Positions 9,112 through 16,810 of a stretch of DNA of 27,053 nt are shown here, piece after piece. Each line of letters opens with the position of its first letter. Position 1 is the stretch's first letter. The position numbers and the translations under genes are program-made. The DNA is from JADJTT01 sp049306275. GTDB taxonomy: Bacteria; Bacteroidota; Bacteroidia; Chitinophagales; Saprospiraceae. Under the pieces are notes generated by a model that searched no databases, was not told the origin of the DNA, and saw nothing but the letters and a program-made list of their open reading frames with translations. The stretch is from NCBI GenBank assembly GCA_049306275.1, contig JBAQQB010000127.1, positions 1 to 27,053 on the forward strand. The letters are read 5' to 3'.

Positions 9112-9159
9112 TTTCCTTATCTGTTATTTAGCCACGAATGAGCATGAAAATTTTCCGAT

Positions 9160-10569
9160 ATGATGAAAATTCAGCTTTTTATTATCCTTTTCCTTTCCCA
9201 CCTCCCTATTCTTCTCGCCCAACCCCAAGAGGACTGCGACCTTTCCAACTACAACCGGCTGATCCGCGAAGCGGAGGAATACGCCTATGGCAAGAATGGA
9301 AATGCAGTTAACTACAAGAAAGCCATCGACAAGCTCTTCTCCGCCCGCACCTGCCAGCCAGCTAAGGAATCGGAGGTGAGCAGGAAAATCCTGGAGGTAT
9401 TCGAGAAGGTAAATGGGGAGCGGAATAGGGCGGAAGCAGCGCTGCGCCAGGTAGAAAAAGAAAAGGCCGCTACCGAAGAACAACGAAAAATCGCCCAGCA
9501 GAATTTTGAAATGGCCCAGAAGGCCACGGAGGAGGCAGAAAATGCCCTTAACGAATTAAAAAAATCAAACGAAGAAGTCGTTAAGCTTCTCCTGGAAAAT
9601 ACTGAACGCGACATACTCAATCTAAGGTTTGAAGACGCCTTGGAAAAAATCAAAGCATCCGCTAGTTTAGGCTCGCTGAAATATCAGGTAACCAAAGCCT
9701 GGCTGGAGATCGCCTTCTGGTACGCTGAAAGTGGCAATAGTGGCCGCGCTTATGCATTAATTGATTCTCTTGCAAGCTATGCAACAATCAACCTGCAAAC
9801 AACCATGAGTCTTCGCGAGAAGATGAGTGCTATTGATCCAATTCACTTCAAATTCCTTTGGGAATGCAAATACTATCCAGAGATGGTTCCGGTTGAAGGT
9901 GGAGTTTTTATTATGGGTTGTGAAAAAGACATGTTTGAGTATTGCTCCGATAGAGAGAGACCAAAACATAATCAACCAGTTGAATCCTTTAAAATTGCAA
10001 AATACGAAACTACCGTATTGCAGTATGCCTTATTTTGTGCAGCAACCGGAAAAAATATAAAAGCTCACTTAATACCAGCATGGTCAGAACCCGGTAATAA
10101 CCCTGTAGTAAATATTAGATGGTACGATGCGTTATTTTATGCAGATTGGGTTTCACAACAAAAAGGTGGAACATTTCGACTGCCCACGGAGGCAGAGTGG
10201 GAATTTGCGGCACGAGGTGGTAATGGTAGTACTTCTAGTTTCACTATATACAGTGGTCATAACATTCTGGACTCAGTTGGTTGGTTTCATGACAATAGTG
10301 GTGGTCGAACCCAACCAGTTGGCCAAAAAAAAGCTAACGCTCTTGGCTTGTACGATATGAGTGGGAATGTAACCGAGTGGTGCTCAGATTGGTATGCAAG
10401 CTATGTAGATAATCCAAACGCGGGTTACTCAGGCCCTGTAGATGGTGACTTCCGAGTATTACGCGGAGGAGATTGGTTTGGCTTAGGCAAGCATTGTTCC
10501 GTATTTATTCGAAGTAGTGAATCCCCACTCAGTAGTAGTGATAGTCAAGGATTTCGGTTAGCACAATGA
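9160..10569 (+). CDS. Secreted SUMF1/FGE-fold protein, copy 2
   Basis: A protein of 469 residues, paralogous to the preceding gene, with its own signal peptide ending near ILLAQ. The N-terminal region matches copy 1 closely but carries an extra coiled-coil insertion of about 33 residues (EKAATEEQRKIAQQNFEMA). The SUMF1 fold spans about 225-469: MVPVEGGVFIMGCEKD, KYETTVLQYALFC, FRLPTEAEWEFAARGG, YDMSGNVTEWCSDW and RVLRGGDW. The active-site cysteine pair of FGE is missing here too. It lies 48 bp after copy 1 and 24 bp before the DUF2167-like gene, within the same apparent operon. The constant N-terminus and divergent C-type-lectin-like fold suggest that the C-terminal domain is the ligand-binding, diversifying part; that is an inference. 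Confidence 0.85.
   Translation: MMKIQLFIILFLSHLPILLAQPQEDCDLSNYNRLIREAEEYAYGKNGNAVNYKKAIDKLFSARTCQPAKESEVSRKILEVFEKVNGERNRAEAALRQVEKEKAATEEQRKIAQQNFEMAQKATEEAENALNELKKSNEEVVKLLLENTERDILNLRFEDALEKIKASASLGSLKYQVTKAWLEIAFWYAESGNSGRAYALIDSLASYATINLQTTMSLREKMSAIDPIHFKFLWECKYYPEMVPVEGGVFIMGCEKDMFEYCSDRERPKHNQPVESFKIAKYETTVLQYALFCAATGKNIKAHLIPAWSEPGNNPVVNIRWYDALFYADWVSQQKGGTFRLPTEAEWEFAARGGNGSTSSFTIYSGHNILDSVGWFHDNSGGRTQPVGQKKANALGLYDMSGNVTEWCSDWYASYVDNPNAGYSGPVDGDFRVLRGGDWFGLGKHCSVFIRSSESPLSSSDSQGFRLAQ
9229..9435 (+). repeat. Duplicated 5' segment, copy B
   Basis: Partner of 7810-8016. It encodes the same conserved segment from EDCDL to VNGERNRAE. Equal length, no gaps. Confidence 0.85.
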
Positions 10570-10593
10570 TATTACATATTACAATCCCCAACC

Positions 10594-11550
10594 ATGCCAC
10601 AAAAACTCCAACTCCTCCCTATCCTTTTCCTCTTAACCCAACCCGCTTCCGCCAACAACCCCGATACTTCATACGATGTACTAATTGACCAGGCGCTCGA
10701 AGAGGTAATGTTTCAGGCTTATATCGACAGCCTGGAGCGGGCCTTCCAGTACCAGACCGGGCTGGTGAGTATCGGAAACGGGCTTGCCACAATCGCCGTT
10801 CCGCCAGGGTTCAAATACCTGGATGGGCCGACCAGCGAGTTCATTTTTACCAAATTATACGGCAACCCGCCCAGCGAACCCGGCTATGAATCGCTCGGCA
10901 TGCTCCTGCCCGAAGGCCGGTCGCCCCTTGACGACTCCTGCTATGTGATCGATATCCATTTCTACGACGAAGGCTATATCGACGACTCGGACGCCAAAGG
11001 CCTCGATTTCGACGAATTATTCATAACCATGCAGGAAGACATACGCATGGCCAATCCCGAACGCATCGAGAACGGATACCTGCCCATTGAACTCGTCGCC
11101 TGGGCATCACCTCCCTATTACGACGATCAAAACAAAAAACTCCATTGGGCCAAGGAATTGAAGTTCGGAGATTCTGAAGAAAATACGCTGAATTACAATA
11201 TCCAGATCCTGGGGCGCAGGGGCTATCTCGAACTAAACGTCGTCGGTGAAATATACCTTCTGGAGCAGATCAAAAGCGAGATCGACCCCGTACTCGCCAG
11301 CGTCAATTTCGAAAAGGGCCATACTTACAGGGAGTTCAACCCCAATCTAGACGAAGTTGCCGGATACGGCATCGGTGGCCTCATCGCAGGAAAATTGCTC
11401 CTGAAAGCGGGCCTTTTCGCCAAATTGGGCCTGTTTCTCGCCAAGTTCTGGAAAGTGCTGCTGATTGCCCTCGCCGGCGCCGGGACCTTTATCCGAAGAA
11501 TTGTCAGAGGAAACAGGAGGGATCGCGGGGCGGGGATCGAGGAACGGTGA
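10594..11550 (+). CDS. DUF2167-like exported membrane protein
   Basis: A protein of 318 residues with a signal peptide (about 1-20). It shows the hallmarks I associate with DUF2167: TGLVSIGNGLATIAVPPGFKYLDG, GYIDDSDAKGLDFDELF, NGYLPIELVAWASPPYYD, KLHWAKELKFG and LGRRGYLELNVVG. At the C-terminus, a hydrophobic stretch (about 255-300, LLKAGLFAKLGLFLAKFWKVLLIALAGAG) forms one or two membrane helices. It is followed by a strongly basic tail. The family has no established biochemical role known to me. The gene is last in the caspase/SUMF1 run, 24 bp after copy 2, so a membrane function in that module is possible. Its stop overlaps the PIN remnant. Confidence 0.8.
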   Translation: MPQKLQLLPILFLLTQPASANNPDTSYDVLIDQALEEVMFQAYIDSLERAFQYQTGLVSIGNGLATIAVPPGFKYLDGPTSEFIFTKLYGNPPSEPGYESLGMLLPEGRSPLDDSCYVIDIHFYDEGYIDDSDAKGLDFDELFITMQEDIRMANPERIENGYLPIELVAWASPPYYDDQNKKLHWAKELKFGDSEENTLNYNIQILGRRGYLELNVVGEIYLLEQIKSEIDPVLASVNFEKGHTYREFNPNLDEVAGYGIGGLIAGKLLLKAGLFAKLGLFLAKFWKVLLIALAGAGTFIRRIVRGNRRDRGAGIEER

Positions 11551-11765
11551 GGTATTTCAAAAAGGAACACATCCGCGAAGGACTACTCTCCGGCTTCCGC
11601 GATTTCGAAGACGCTGTCCAATATGCCTGCGCCTCCTCGACGGGCATCCGTACCATCATCACCCTCAAAGTGAAAGACTATTCAAAGGCCAAATCCGCCA
11701 TCCACACCCCAAATAGCTTTCTGACCCTATTCAGAGAAACAAATCACCGAATCACGCCGGAATAA
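11547..11765 (+). pseudogene. C-terminal remnant of a PIN-domain (VapC-like) protein
   Basis: This frame encodes 72 residues with FRDFEDAVQYACASSTG and TIITLKVKDYSKAKSAIHTP. This is the typical C-terminal third of Bacteroidota PIN nucleases (DFEDAlQY...iiTrN.kDf). The N-terminal strand with the first catalytic Asp is missing. Upstream in the same frame the sequence belongs to the end of the DUF2167-like gene and has no PIN character. The usual Asn of 'TRNVKDF' reads Lys. The only start is a GTG that overlaps the previous stop, so this is most likely a decayed fragment of a lost toxin-antitoxin pair. Confidence 0.6.
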
Positions 11766-11801
11766 CCCACACTTAACACAAATGTTCCAATAACCTATGA
11801 A

Positions 11802-11820
11802 TGTCAATACACTATTGACA
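11802..11820. promoter_or_regulatory. Perfect inverted repeat, probable operator
   Basis: TGTCAATA-cac-TATTGACA is an exact 8-bp inverted repeat with a 3-bp spacer. It ends one base before a -7-like element (CATATTTG, 11822-11829) and 54 bp before the ATG at 11875. Its place between the presumed -33 and -7 boxes suits a repressor-binding site. The protein that binds is unknown; the AraC-type or NarL-type regulators in the window are candidates only. Confidence 0.6.
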
Positions 11821-11821
11821 A

Positions 11822-11838
11822 CATATTTGTGATTTCAT
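11822..11838 (+). promoter_or_regulatory. Promoter-proximal motif shared with the first AraC-type gene
   Basis: CATATTTGTGATTTCAT here matches CATTTTTGTGATGTCAT at 16811-16827 in 15 of 17 positions, and both are followed by a CCCTGAA block at the same spacing. The first eight bases resemble a TAnnTTTG -7 box with its first base changed. It lies 36 bp before the ATG at 11875. Confidence 0.5.
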
Positions 11839-11874
11839 AAATTTACCCTGAATTATTCACCAAAAAACCAAAAT

Positions 11875-12375
11875 ATGAAAAAACTGCTTCAAAGGCTGCT
11901 CCGCGCCATCGCCAACTGGATACGGAGGTGCCTGCCCGCTTACAATCCCGCCGCCTGGAACGACGCTAACGGAATTCAGCACCACAACAATTGCTATAAT
12001 TACGCCTGCAATCACGCAACCGGCACCTTCGCCCAACCCGGCAGAGGAACGGGCGCCATGTATGCCTCCCTGAGTTGCGACGACGTAAGCGCGGGGGCTG
12101 TATCGGACGGCCTGGCCGCTATCGACTGTGATGCCGGATGCGGTTGCAATGATTGCTGCCACCAGGTGGCGCTCGTCGTGGCCCCTGACTGGGATTTCCA
12201 TTGGTACAGAAAAGACCGCGATGGCAAATGGTCGCACAAACCAGGTTCAACCCAAGCCACCAACCTGGATCAAAGCGGAAACATTATCACCGACCCCCGC
12301 ACGGCAGACAGAGGAAGATATACCCATTTTTGCGGCTGCTTCTGCGTATGCAAAGGGAAATTCACCATCAACTAA
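11875..12375 (+). CDS. Cysteine-rich protein of unknown function with an NNCYNYA motif
   Basis: A protein of 166 residues with 13 cysteines. A short basic amphipathic N-terminus is not a clear signal peptide. Notable motifs are NNCYNYACN (Cys40), TFAQPGRGTG, a Cys cluster DAGCGCNDCCHQVALVV (His96), FHWYRKDRDGKWSHKPG and a C-terminal HFCGCFCVC. A Cys in an NNCYNYA-like turn followed by a His opening a hydrophobic strand recalls papain-like or NlpC-type folds, so Cys40/His96 could be catalytic; this is a guess. I recall similar uncharacterised bacterial proteins with NNCYNYA, AQPGR and SHKPG motifs but no assigned function. It heads a run of three small genes, 11 bp before the next, behind a promoter with an inverted repeat. 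Confidence 0.75.
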   Translation: MKKLLQRLLRAIANWIRRCLPAYNPAAWNDANGIQHHNNCYNYACNHATGTFAQPGRGTGAMYASLSCDDVSAGAVSDGLAAIDCDAGCGCNDCCHQVALVVAPDWDFHWYRKDRDGKWSHKPGSTQATNLDQSGNIITDPRTADRGRYTHFCGCFCVCKGKFTIN

Positions 12376-12386
12376 TTCCTTGAACC

Positions 12387-12755
12387 ATGGCAAATCAACA
12401 TAATCCGGTAACCATACAACTGCTCGCCTTTTCCGGCAGGCCCAACCCTTCCTGGACGGCAAGTGAAGACCTCGTAAAAGCTATCGAGGCTTCCGTAAAG
12501 GAATCTGAAAAAAAATCCTACAGAGGCGAACTGCCTTTCCCACAACTCGGGTATCAAGGCTTTGTGATCGAATCTTCCGGAAAATCTTCCGGCCTTCCCG
12601 GCCATATCAGAGTCTTCCGAGGCATTCTTTTCATTGGAGGCCCTGGACAAAAAATGCGCAACCTGGAAGACTCCCAAAACCTGGAGCGGCTCCTCATCGA
12701 TGAAGCCGTGAAAGAAGGTTTCGGTGAAATATTAAAAGAACTGGGCGTGAAATAA
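12387..12755 (+). CDS. Small protein of unknown function with an FSGRPNPSW motif
   Basis: A soluble-looking protein of 122 residues with no signal peptide or membrane helix. The distinctive segment is LLAFSGRPNPSWTAS at residues about 12-26, followed by LGYQGFVIES, a predicted strand pair (RVFRGILFIGG) and a C-terminal helix. I recall SGRPNPxW as the mark of an uncharacterised family seen beside NNCYNYA-type proteins in other bacteria, but could not check this. The ATG lies 11 bp after the previous stop, which indicates co-transcription and perhaps a shared complex. Confidence 0.75.
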   Translation: MANQHNPVTIQLLAFSGRPNPSWTASEDLVKAIEASVKESEKKSYRGELPFPQLGYQGFVIESSGKSSGLPGHIRVFRGILFIGGPGQKMRNLEDSQNLERLLIDEAVKEGFGEILKELGVK

Positions 12756-12805
12756 CCAGCAAAATCATATCCTATTATTCTCAAACCTCAAAATCATTCA
12801 TCCCT

Positions 12806-13102
12806 ATGATCGTCTCAGCCTCGGAAGTGACCATCGTCACCTTTCCCGCCAATGCCCCGGATACAACCTATCAATCGTCTGACATTGACTTTTTGAAAAA
12901 CAACCTGACCGGCATTCAATCCATCGGCCAGGCTTTCGTCAGCTACGAAGGCGAATATGCCGTGGCAGTGGTCGGACTCGATGCCAGCAACAACCCCATT
13001 CTCGGCGACAGCGGCTTAGTGGCGCTCCCATGTCCTCCCTATTGCGGAAAAGACGGTTCGCCCCAACGTGTCGATTTTCAGACGGCTTTGGGAAATTTCT
13101 AA
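12806..13102 (+). CDS. Small protein of unknown function
   Basis: A 98-residue protein that I do not recognise. It lacks a signal peptide. The N-terminal half looks like alternating strands (ASEVTIVTFPAN, QAFVSYEGEYAVAVVGLD), and a Cys pair lies near the end (LPCPPYCGKDG). It follows the SGRPNP gene by 50 bp on the same strand and shares its GC-rich codon use, so it is probably the third member of the same unit. Its TAA lies in the same frame as the signal-peptide-like sequence of the following sensor kinase. Confidence 0.6.
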   Translation: MIVSASEVTIVTFPANAPDTTYQSSDIDFLKNNLTGIQSIGQAFVSYEGEYAVAVVGLDASNNPILGDSGLVALPCPPYCGKDGSPQRVDFQTALGNF

Positions 13103-13201
13103 TCCGATAAAACGAAGCGGTCTTTCTCCATAACGGCTCCCGGAACATGGCTCCTCCTCTGCCTGCTTCCCCTCGCTGCCCTTGCGCAGCCCGACCGCCT
13201 G
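13103..13201 (+). other. In-frame signal-peptide coding sequence without a normal start codon
   Basis: Directly after the TAA at 13100-13102, and in frame with the kinase, the sequence reads SDKTKRSFSITAPGTW, then LLLCLLPLAALAQ, then PDR. This has a basic start, a hydrophobic core and an A-x-A-Q cleavage site. No ATG, GTG or TTG lies in this frame before 13199. Candidate starts are a rare ATA at 13130 or CTG at 13163. Otherwise a base was lost or gained: the ATG at 13147 is one frame away. Confidence 0.6.
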
Positions 13202-16108
13202 TTGTTCAACAAACTCACACAGGCCGAAGGACTCTCGCAGACGAGCAACCACGCAGTGCTCAAAGACTCGCGCGGCTTCGTATGGATCAGCTCCCTCAAC
13301 GGACTCAACCGCTTCGACGGCCAGGAGGTAAGGGTCTACAAGTATCGGGCAGGCGACCCTCACTCCCTGCCCGACAACTACATCCAGAGCGGTATCTACG
13401 AAGACAGGGAAGGCAACCTCTGGTTCAGCACCTACGAGGCCCTGGTCTGCTATGTGCGCGACAAGGACCATTTCGTGAGTTTCCGCGACACGGCGGCCGA
13501 CGGGCGTCCGAAAATGGGTTATCACCTGGCTTTTATGGACAAACAACGCCTCCTCGGCGTCATCGTCGAAGAAGAGGAATTCCGCCTGTTCGACCTGGGC
13601 GCAAGACGCTGGACCAAGCGGCATAAACTCGCCGGCACGACCCGCTGGGCCCTGCCACTCTACGATCGCAACCAGGCCCTCGAAGGCATCCTGGCTCCCT
13701 CCGCCGGCGCCCCCGGGGCTTATTTCTACGACCTGAAAGGATCCTATCAGCTCCGGTTCCCCAACCTCCGCCTAACCGACGCCGTATGGATGGGCGACAC
13801 CCTGCTCTTCGCCGCGAACCAGGGCTTGCTCACCCAACTTCCCAACGGCCAAACGACCCTCTACCCCACCCCGGGATGGCTGCCCGACCAGCTCTGCCTG
13901 TCGAAAACCGGCCAGGTGTTCATCTCCACCATCAGCAACGGGCTTTGGATGGCTGACCGCAACGACCTTTCTTCGGCCGTGCAATTCGCCCACGACCCGA
14001 AAGACCCCCTCAGCCTGGCATCCAACAATACCACCAGCGTCTGGGAAGACGCCGGGGGCGGCCTTTGGGTCGGCGTCTACGGCATAGGGGTCAATTATAC
14101 CCAACCCTCGAAGGTGAAGTTCCAAACCCTGGACATGGGCGAGTTGTTCGGCATCACCGACCGGGAAGTGGGCGTCCACGCCATGGCTGAAGACCGCGAA
14201 GGCCGCATCTGGTGCAGCACCCGCAAACAGGGGGTGTTTGTGCTGTCGCCCGGCCTGGCCCCCCTCCTTCATTATTCCAAAAAAAATCCGCTCCCCCACA
14301 CCCTGCCCGGCGACGATGCATTTTTCCTGTTCTTCGACAGCGAGTCGAGGTGCTGGGTTTTTACCTGGAACGGCCTGGCCGTTTTGCTGCCGGGACGCGA
14401 GCAGTTTGAGCTGGTCGAAAAGGGACGCCCCTTTCTCCACGGTATCGAGTTGCACGACCGGCAAATCCTGCTTTCGCCTCACGAGGGCGGACTGGTCTTG
14501 ACCGACGGCCACAGAGCCCCCCTCCGCCCGGTTTCGGGTCCATCGGGGGTGTTCACGCACCTGTTCCAGCACGGCAAAGGCTGGGTATTCGCCTGCAACA
14601 ACCTCAGCTCCATCCAGGTATTTGATCCTGCCAATTCTTTCAGCCTGTTGCGCGAGCTGCCCATCAAGGGCGAAATTCTAAATTACTACGAACCGCCCGG
14701 TAGCGACACCCTCTGGATCGCCACCCAAAACGGGTTGGTGCGCCTCGACCTGCGATCCTGGCAGTGGAAGACCTATACCGAGGCCGACGGCCTGCCCGAC
14801 CAACTCGTCTACTCCGTGACAGCCGGCCACGATGGTCTCCTGTGGCTTTCCACCAACCGCGGAATCGCCAGTTTTCAACCGCGGGAAGAGCGTTTTCACC
14901 CCTTCGACCGGATGGACGGGCTGCAGGGAATGGAGTACAACAGCCACGCCTTCCTCCGGCGGGCCAACGGCGAACTCTGGTTCGGCGGAGCCAGGGGCAT
15001 CGACAGGTTCAGGCCGGAACAGGTCAGGCTCCTGGCAGCGGCGCCCAAAGTGCAGTTCACCCGCCTGCTGGTCAACGATGCCGAGCCCGGCAGCCTGGTG
15101 TGCAGAAATACCGGCGCCGTCAACGTCTCCGAAATGGAGAAACTGGTTTTCCCCTACCGCGAAAACACGCTGAGCTTCGCCTGCGCCGCACTTGAATTCA
15201 GCAACCCTTCGAAAAACCTGCTCCGCTACAAGATGGAAGGCTACGATGCCGACTGGGTCCTGACCCGGCCTTCCGGGCTGATCCGGTATCCCAACCTGCC
15301 GCCCAACGACTACCGCCTGGTCGTGCAGGCCGCCAACTCTGACGGCGTATGGTCTGAGGCCAAAGTCCTGGAGATCGTCATCCGCAAACCCTACTGGCAG
15401 CAATGGTGGTTTGTCGCACTGGTATTTGCCACCCTGTCCGGGACTTTGTACGGCATTTACCGCTACCGGCTCGGCCAGGTACTACGCATCCACCGCATCA
15501 GGAGCCAGATTTCAGACGACCTGCACGACGCCATCGGTTCCACCCTGAGCAATATTCAGATACTGATCGCCCTGATCAGGCAAAAACTGAAGAAGGAAAG
15601 CGAAGTGACCAGCCTCCTCGGGCGCATCGAGGAAGAGGTGCAGGGCAGCGCCGACTCGCTCGACGACATCATTTGGAGCATCAATCCCGACAACGACCCC
15701 CTCGACGCCGTGCTGGCCCGAATCCGGCGGTTTGCCACAGAAATTTTCGAAGCGAAAGAGATCGAAGGCGCCATTTTTTTCCCGCAACACACCGAAAGCC
15801 TGCGGCTCGACATGGGCCGGCGCAGGCAGTTTTTTCTCCTCTTCAAAGAAGCTGTCAACAACATGGCGAAGTATTCTCAGTGCAAAAAAGCCGAAATTAC
15901 AGTCGACTGCGAAAACGGCGCCCTGCTCATGACCGTCGCCGACGACGGGGTGGGCTTCGACATAAATGCCCTGCCAGAAGGATGCAACGGCATGAAAACC
16001 ATGCGCGACAGAGCCGGAAAGCTGAAAGGAACTTTGGATATTCAGTCCTCGCCAGGCAATGGAACGAAAGTCAGCCTCCGTTTCCCTATCACAGAAATTC
16101 GCGATTGA
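13202..16108 (+). CDS. Propeller/Y_Y_Y-domain sensor histidine kinase
   Basis: At least 968 residues from the first available start (TTG); the true start must lie upstream, because a signal peptide is encoded before it. The periplasmic part is a two-component-regulator beta-propeller with repeats such as DSRGFVWISSLNGLNRFDG, EDREGNLWFSTYE and EDREGRIWCSTRKQG. A Y_Y_Y domain follows (about 650-730). One transmembrane helix lies near 735-757 (WWFVALVFATLSGTLYGIY). The cytoplasmic part is a HisKA_3 dimerisation domain with His775 in SDDLHDAIG and an HATPase domain with N-box FKEAVNN, G1 ADDGVGF and G2 NGMKTMRDRAG. This is a NarX/DesK-like kinase. Its partner is the response regulator 32 bp downstream. 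The ligand is unknown. In Bacteroidota such propeller sensors often respond to glycans, but nothing here points to a polysaccharide locus. Confidence 0.9.
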   Translation: MFNKLTQAEGLSQTSNHAVLKDSRGFVWISSLNGLNRFDGQEVRVYKYRAGDPHSLPDNYIQSGIYEDREGNLWFSTYEALVCYVRDKDHFVSFRDTAADGRPKMGYHLAFMDKQRLLGVIVEEEEFRLFDLGARRWTKRHKLAGTTRWALPLYDRNQALEGILAPSAGAPGAYFYDLKGSYQLRFPNLRLTDAVWMGDTLLFAANQGLLTQLPNGQTTLYPTPGWLPDQLCLSKTGQVFISTISNGLWMADRNDLSSAVQFAHDPKDPLSLASNNTTSVWEDAGGGLWVGVYGIGVNYTQPSKVKFQTLDMGELFGITDREVGVHAMAEDREGRIWCSTRKQGVFVLSPGLAPLLHYSKKNPLPHTLPGDDAFFLFFDSESRCWVFTWNGLAVLLPGREQFELVEKGRPFLHGIELHDRQILLSPHEGGLVLTDGHRAPLRPVSGPSGVFTHLFQHGKGWVFACNNLSSIQVFDPANSFSLLRELPIKGEILNYYEPPGSDTLWIATQNGLVRLDLRSWQWKTYTEADGLPDQLVYSVTAGHDGLLWLSTNRGIASFQPREERFHPFDRMDGLQGMEYNSHAFLRRANGELWFGGARGIDRFRPEQVRLLAAAPKVQFTRLLVNDAEPGSLVCRNTGAVNVSEMEKLVFPYRENTLSFACAALEFSNPSKNLLRYKMEGYDADWVLTRPSGLIRYPNLPPNDYRLVVQAANSDGVWSEAKVLEIVIRKPYWQQWWFVALVFATLSGTLYGIYRYRLGQVLRIHRIRSQISDDLHDAIGSTLSNIQILIALIRQKLKKESEVTSLLGRIEEEVQGSADSLDDIIWSINPDNDPLDAVLARIRRFATEIFEAKEIEGAIFFPQHTESLRLDMGRRRQFFLLFKEAVNNMAKYSQCKKAEITVDCENGALLMTVADDGVGFDINALPEGCNGMKTMRDRAGKLKGTLDIQSSPGNGTKVSLRFPITEIRD

Positions 16109-16140
16109 CAGCCTGCCGATAAACCACCATTTTGTGCACC

Positions 16141-16767
16141 ATGAAAATCATCATTTACGAAGACGACGACAAGCTGCGCAAATCGATGTCGCTGCTGATT
16201 GACGGCGCCCCGGGTTATTCCGTCGCGGGCGATTTTCCCAACTGCAAAAACGTGGAGGAAGAAGTCCGCTCCCTGGCCCCCGACGTGATCCTGATGGATA
16301 TCGACATGCCGGAAGTCGGCGGCATCGAGGGCGTGGAACGCGCCAAGACGGTGCGTCCCGACGTGAGAATCCTCATGCACACGGTTTTCGACGACAACGA
16401 CAGGCTCTTCGCCTGCCTCAAGGCCGGAGCCGACGGCTATTTGCTCAAAAAGACCCCTCCCTCCAAATTGCTGGAAGCCCTGCACGATATCTACACGGGC
16501 GGCGCACCGATGTCGCCCGGTATCGCACGGCGGGTATTGACCACTTTCCACCAGATCAGACCGGAAATTCCCAAATACGGGCTGACGCGCCGGGAAAAGG
16601 AAGTGCTGCAATTGCTTACGGAAGGGTACACCTATAAGACCATTGCCGGCCACCTGAACATATCCATGGATACCGTTTCAACCCACCTGCGCCACATCTA
16701 CGCAAAACTCCACGTCAACTGCGCCACGGAAGCCGTGGCAAAGGCTATCCGCGAACGCCTGGTGTGA
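16141..16767 (+). CDS. NarL/LuxR-type response regulator
   Basis: A protein of 208 residues from ATG at 16141, chosen over an in-frame TTG at 16132 because the receiver domain begins directly with MKIIIYEDDD. The receiver domain holds acidic residues 7-10, phosphorylation site Asp53 in ILMDIDMPEVGG, and the conserved Thr (MHTVFD) and Lys (LLKKT). A LuxR-type helix-turn-helix occupies the C-terminus: LTRREKEVLQLLTEGYTYKTIAGHLNISMDTVSTHLRHIYAKL. It is certainly the partner of the kinase 32 bp upstream. Targets are unknown. The downstream AraC-type gene and protease, or the upstream three small genes, are the obvious candidates, and both sets share a promoter motif. Confidence 0.92.
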   Translation: MKIIIYEDDDKLRKSMSLLIDGAPGYSVAGDFPNCKNVEEEVRSLAPDVILMDIDMPEVGGIEGVERAKTVRPDVRILMHTVFDDNDRLFACLKAGADGYLLKKTPPSKLLEALHDIYTGGAPMSPGIARRVLTTFHQIRPEIPKYGLTRREKEVLQLLTEGYTYKTIAGHLNISMDTVSTHLRHIYAKLHVNCATEAVAKAIRERLV

Positions 16768-16768
16768 T

Positions 16769-16790
16769 AAATCACAGAATCTCGTGATTT
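16769..16790. promoter_or_regulatory. Inverted repeat after the response regulator
   Basis: AAATCAC-agaatctc-GTGATTT is an exact 7-bp inverted repeat with an 8-bp spacer, starting 1 bp after the response-regulator stop and ending 62 bp before the AraC-type gene. It is AT-rich and lacks a following T-run, so it is a poor terminator. An operator or weak attenuator is likelier. The right arm shares GTGATTTC with the motif at 11822-11838. Confidence 0.4.
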
Positions 16791-16810
16791 CGCACCTTCT
16801 GGTTTAGGGC

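Noticed and set aside
7744..10569. Active formylglycine-generating enzymes or a diversity-generating retroelement
   Set aside because: The FGE active-site cysteine pair is missing in both proteins. No reverse transcriptase or template repeat was seen in the window.
13147..13626. Open frame of 159 codons starting ATGGCTCCTCC over the start of the sensor kinase
   Set aside because: The product is Pro/Arg-rich out-of-frame sequence. The kinase frame carries the propeller repeats. The ATG is mentioned only because it is one frame away from the kinase signal peptide.
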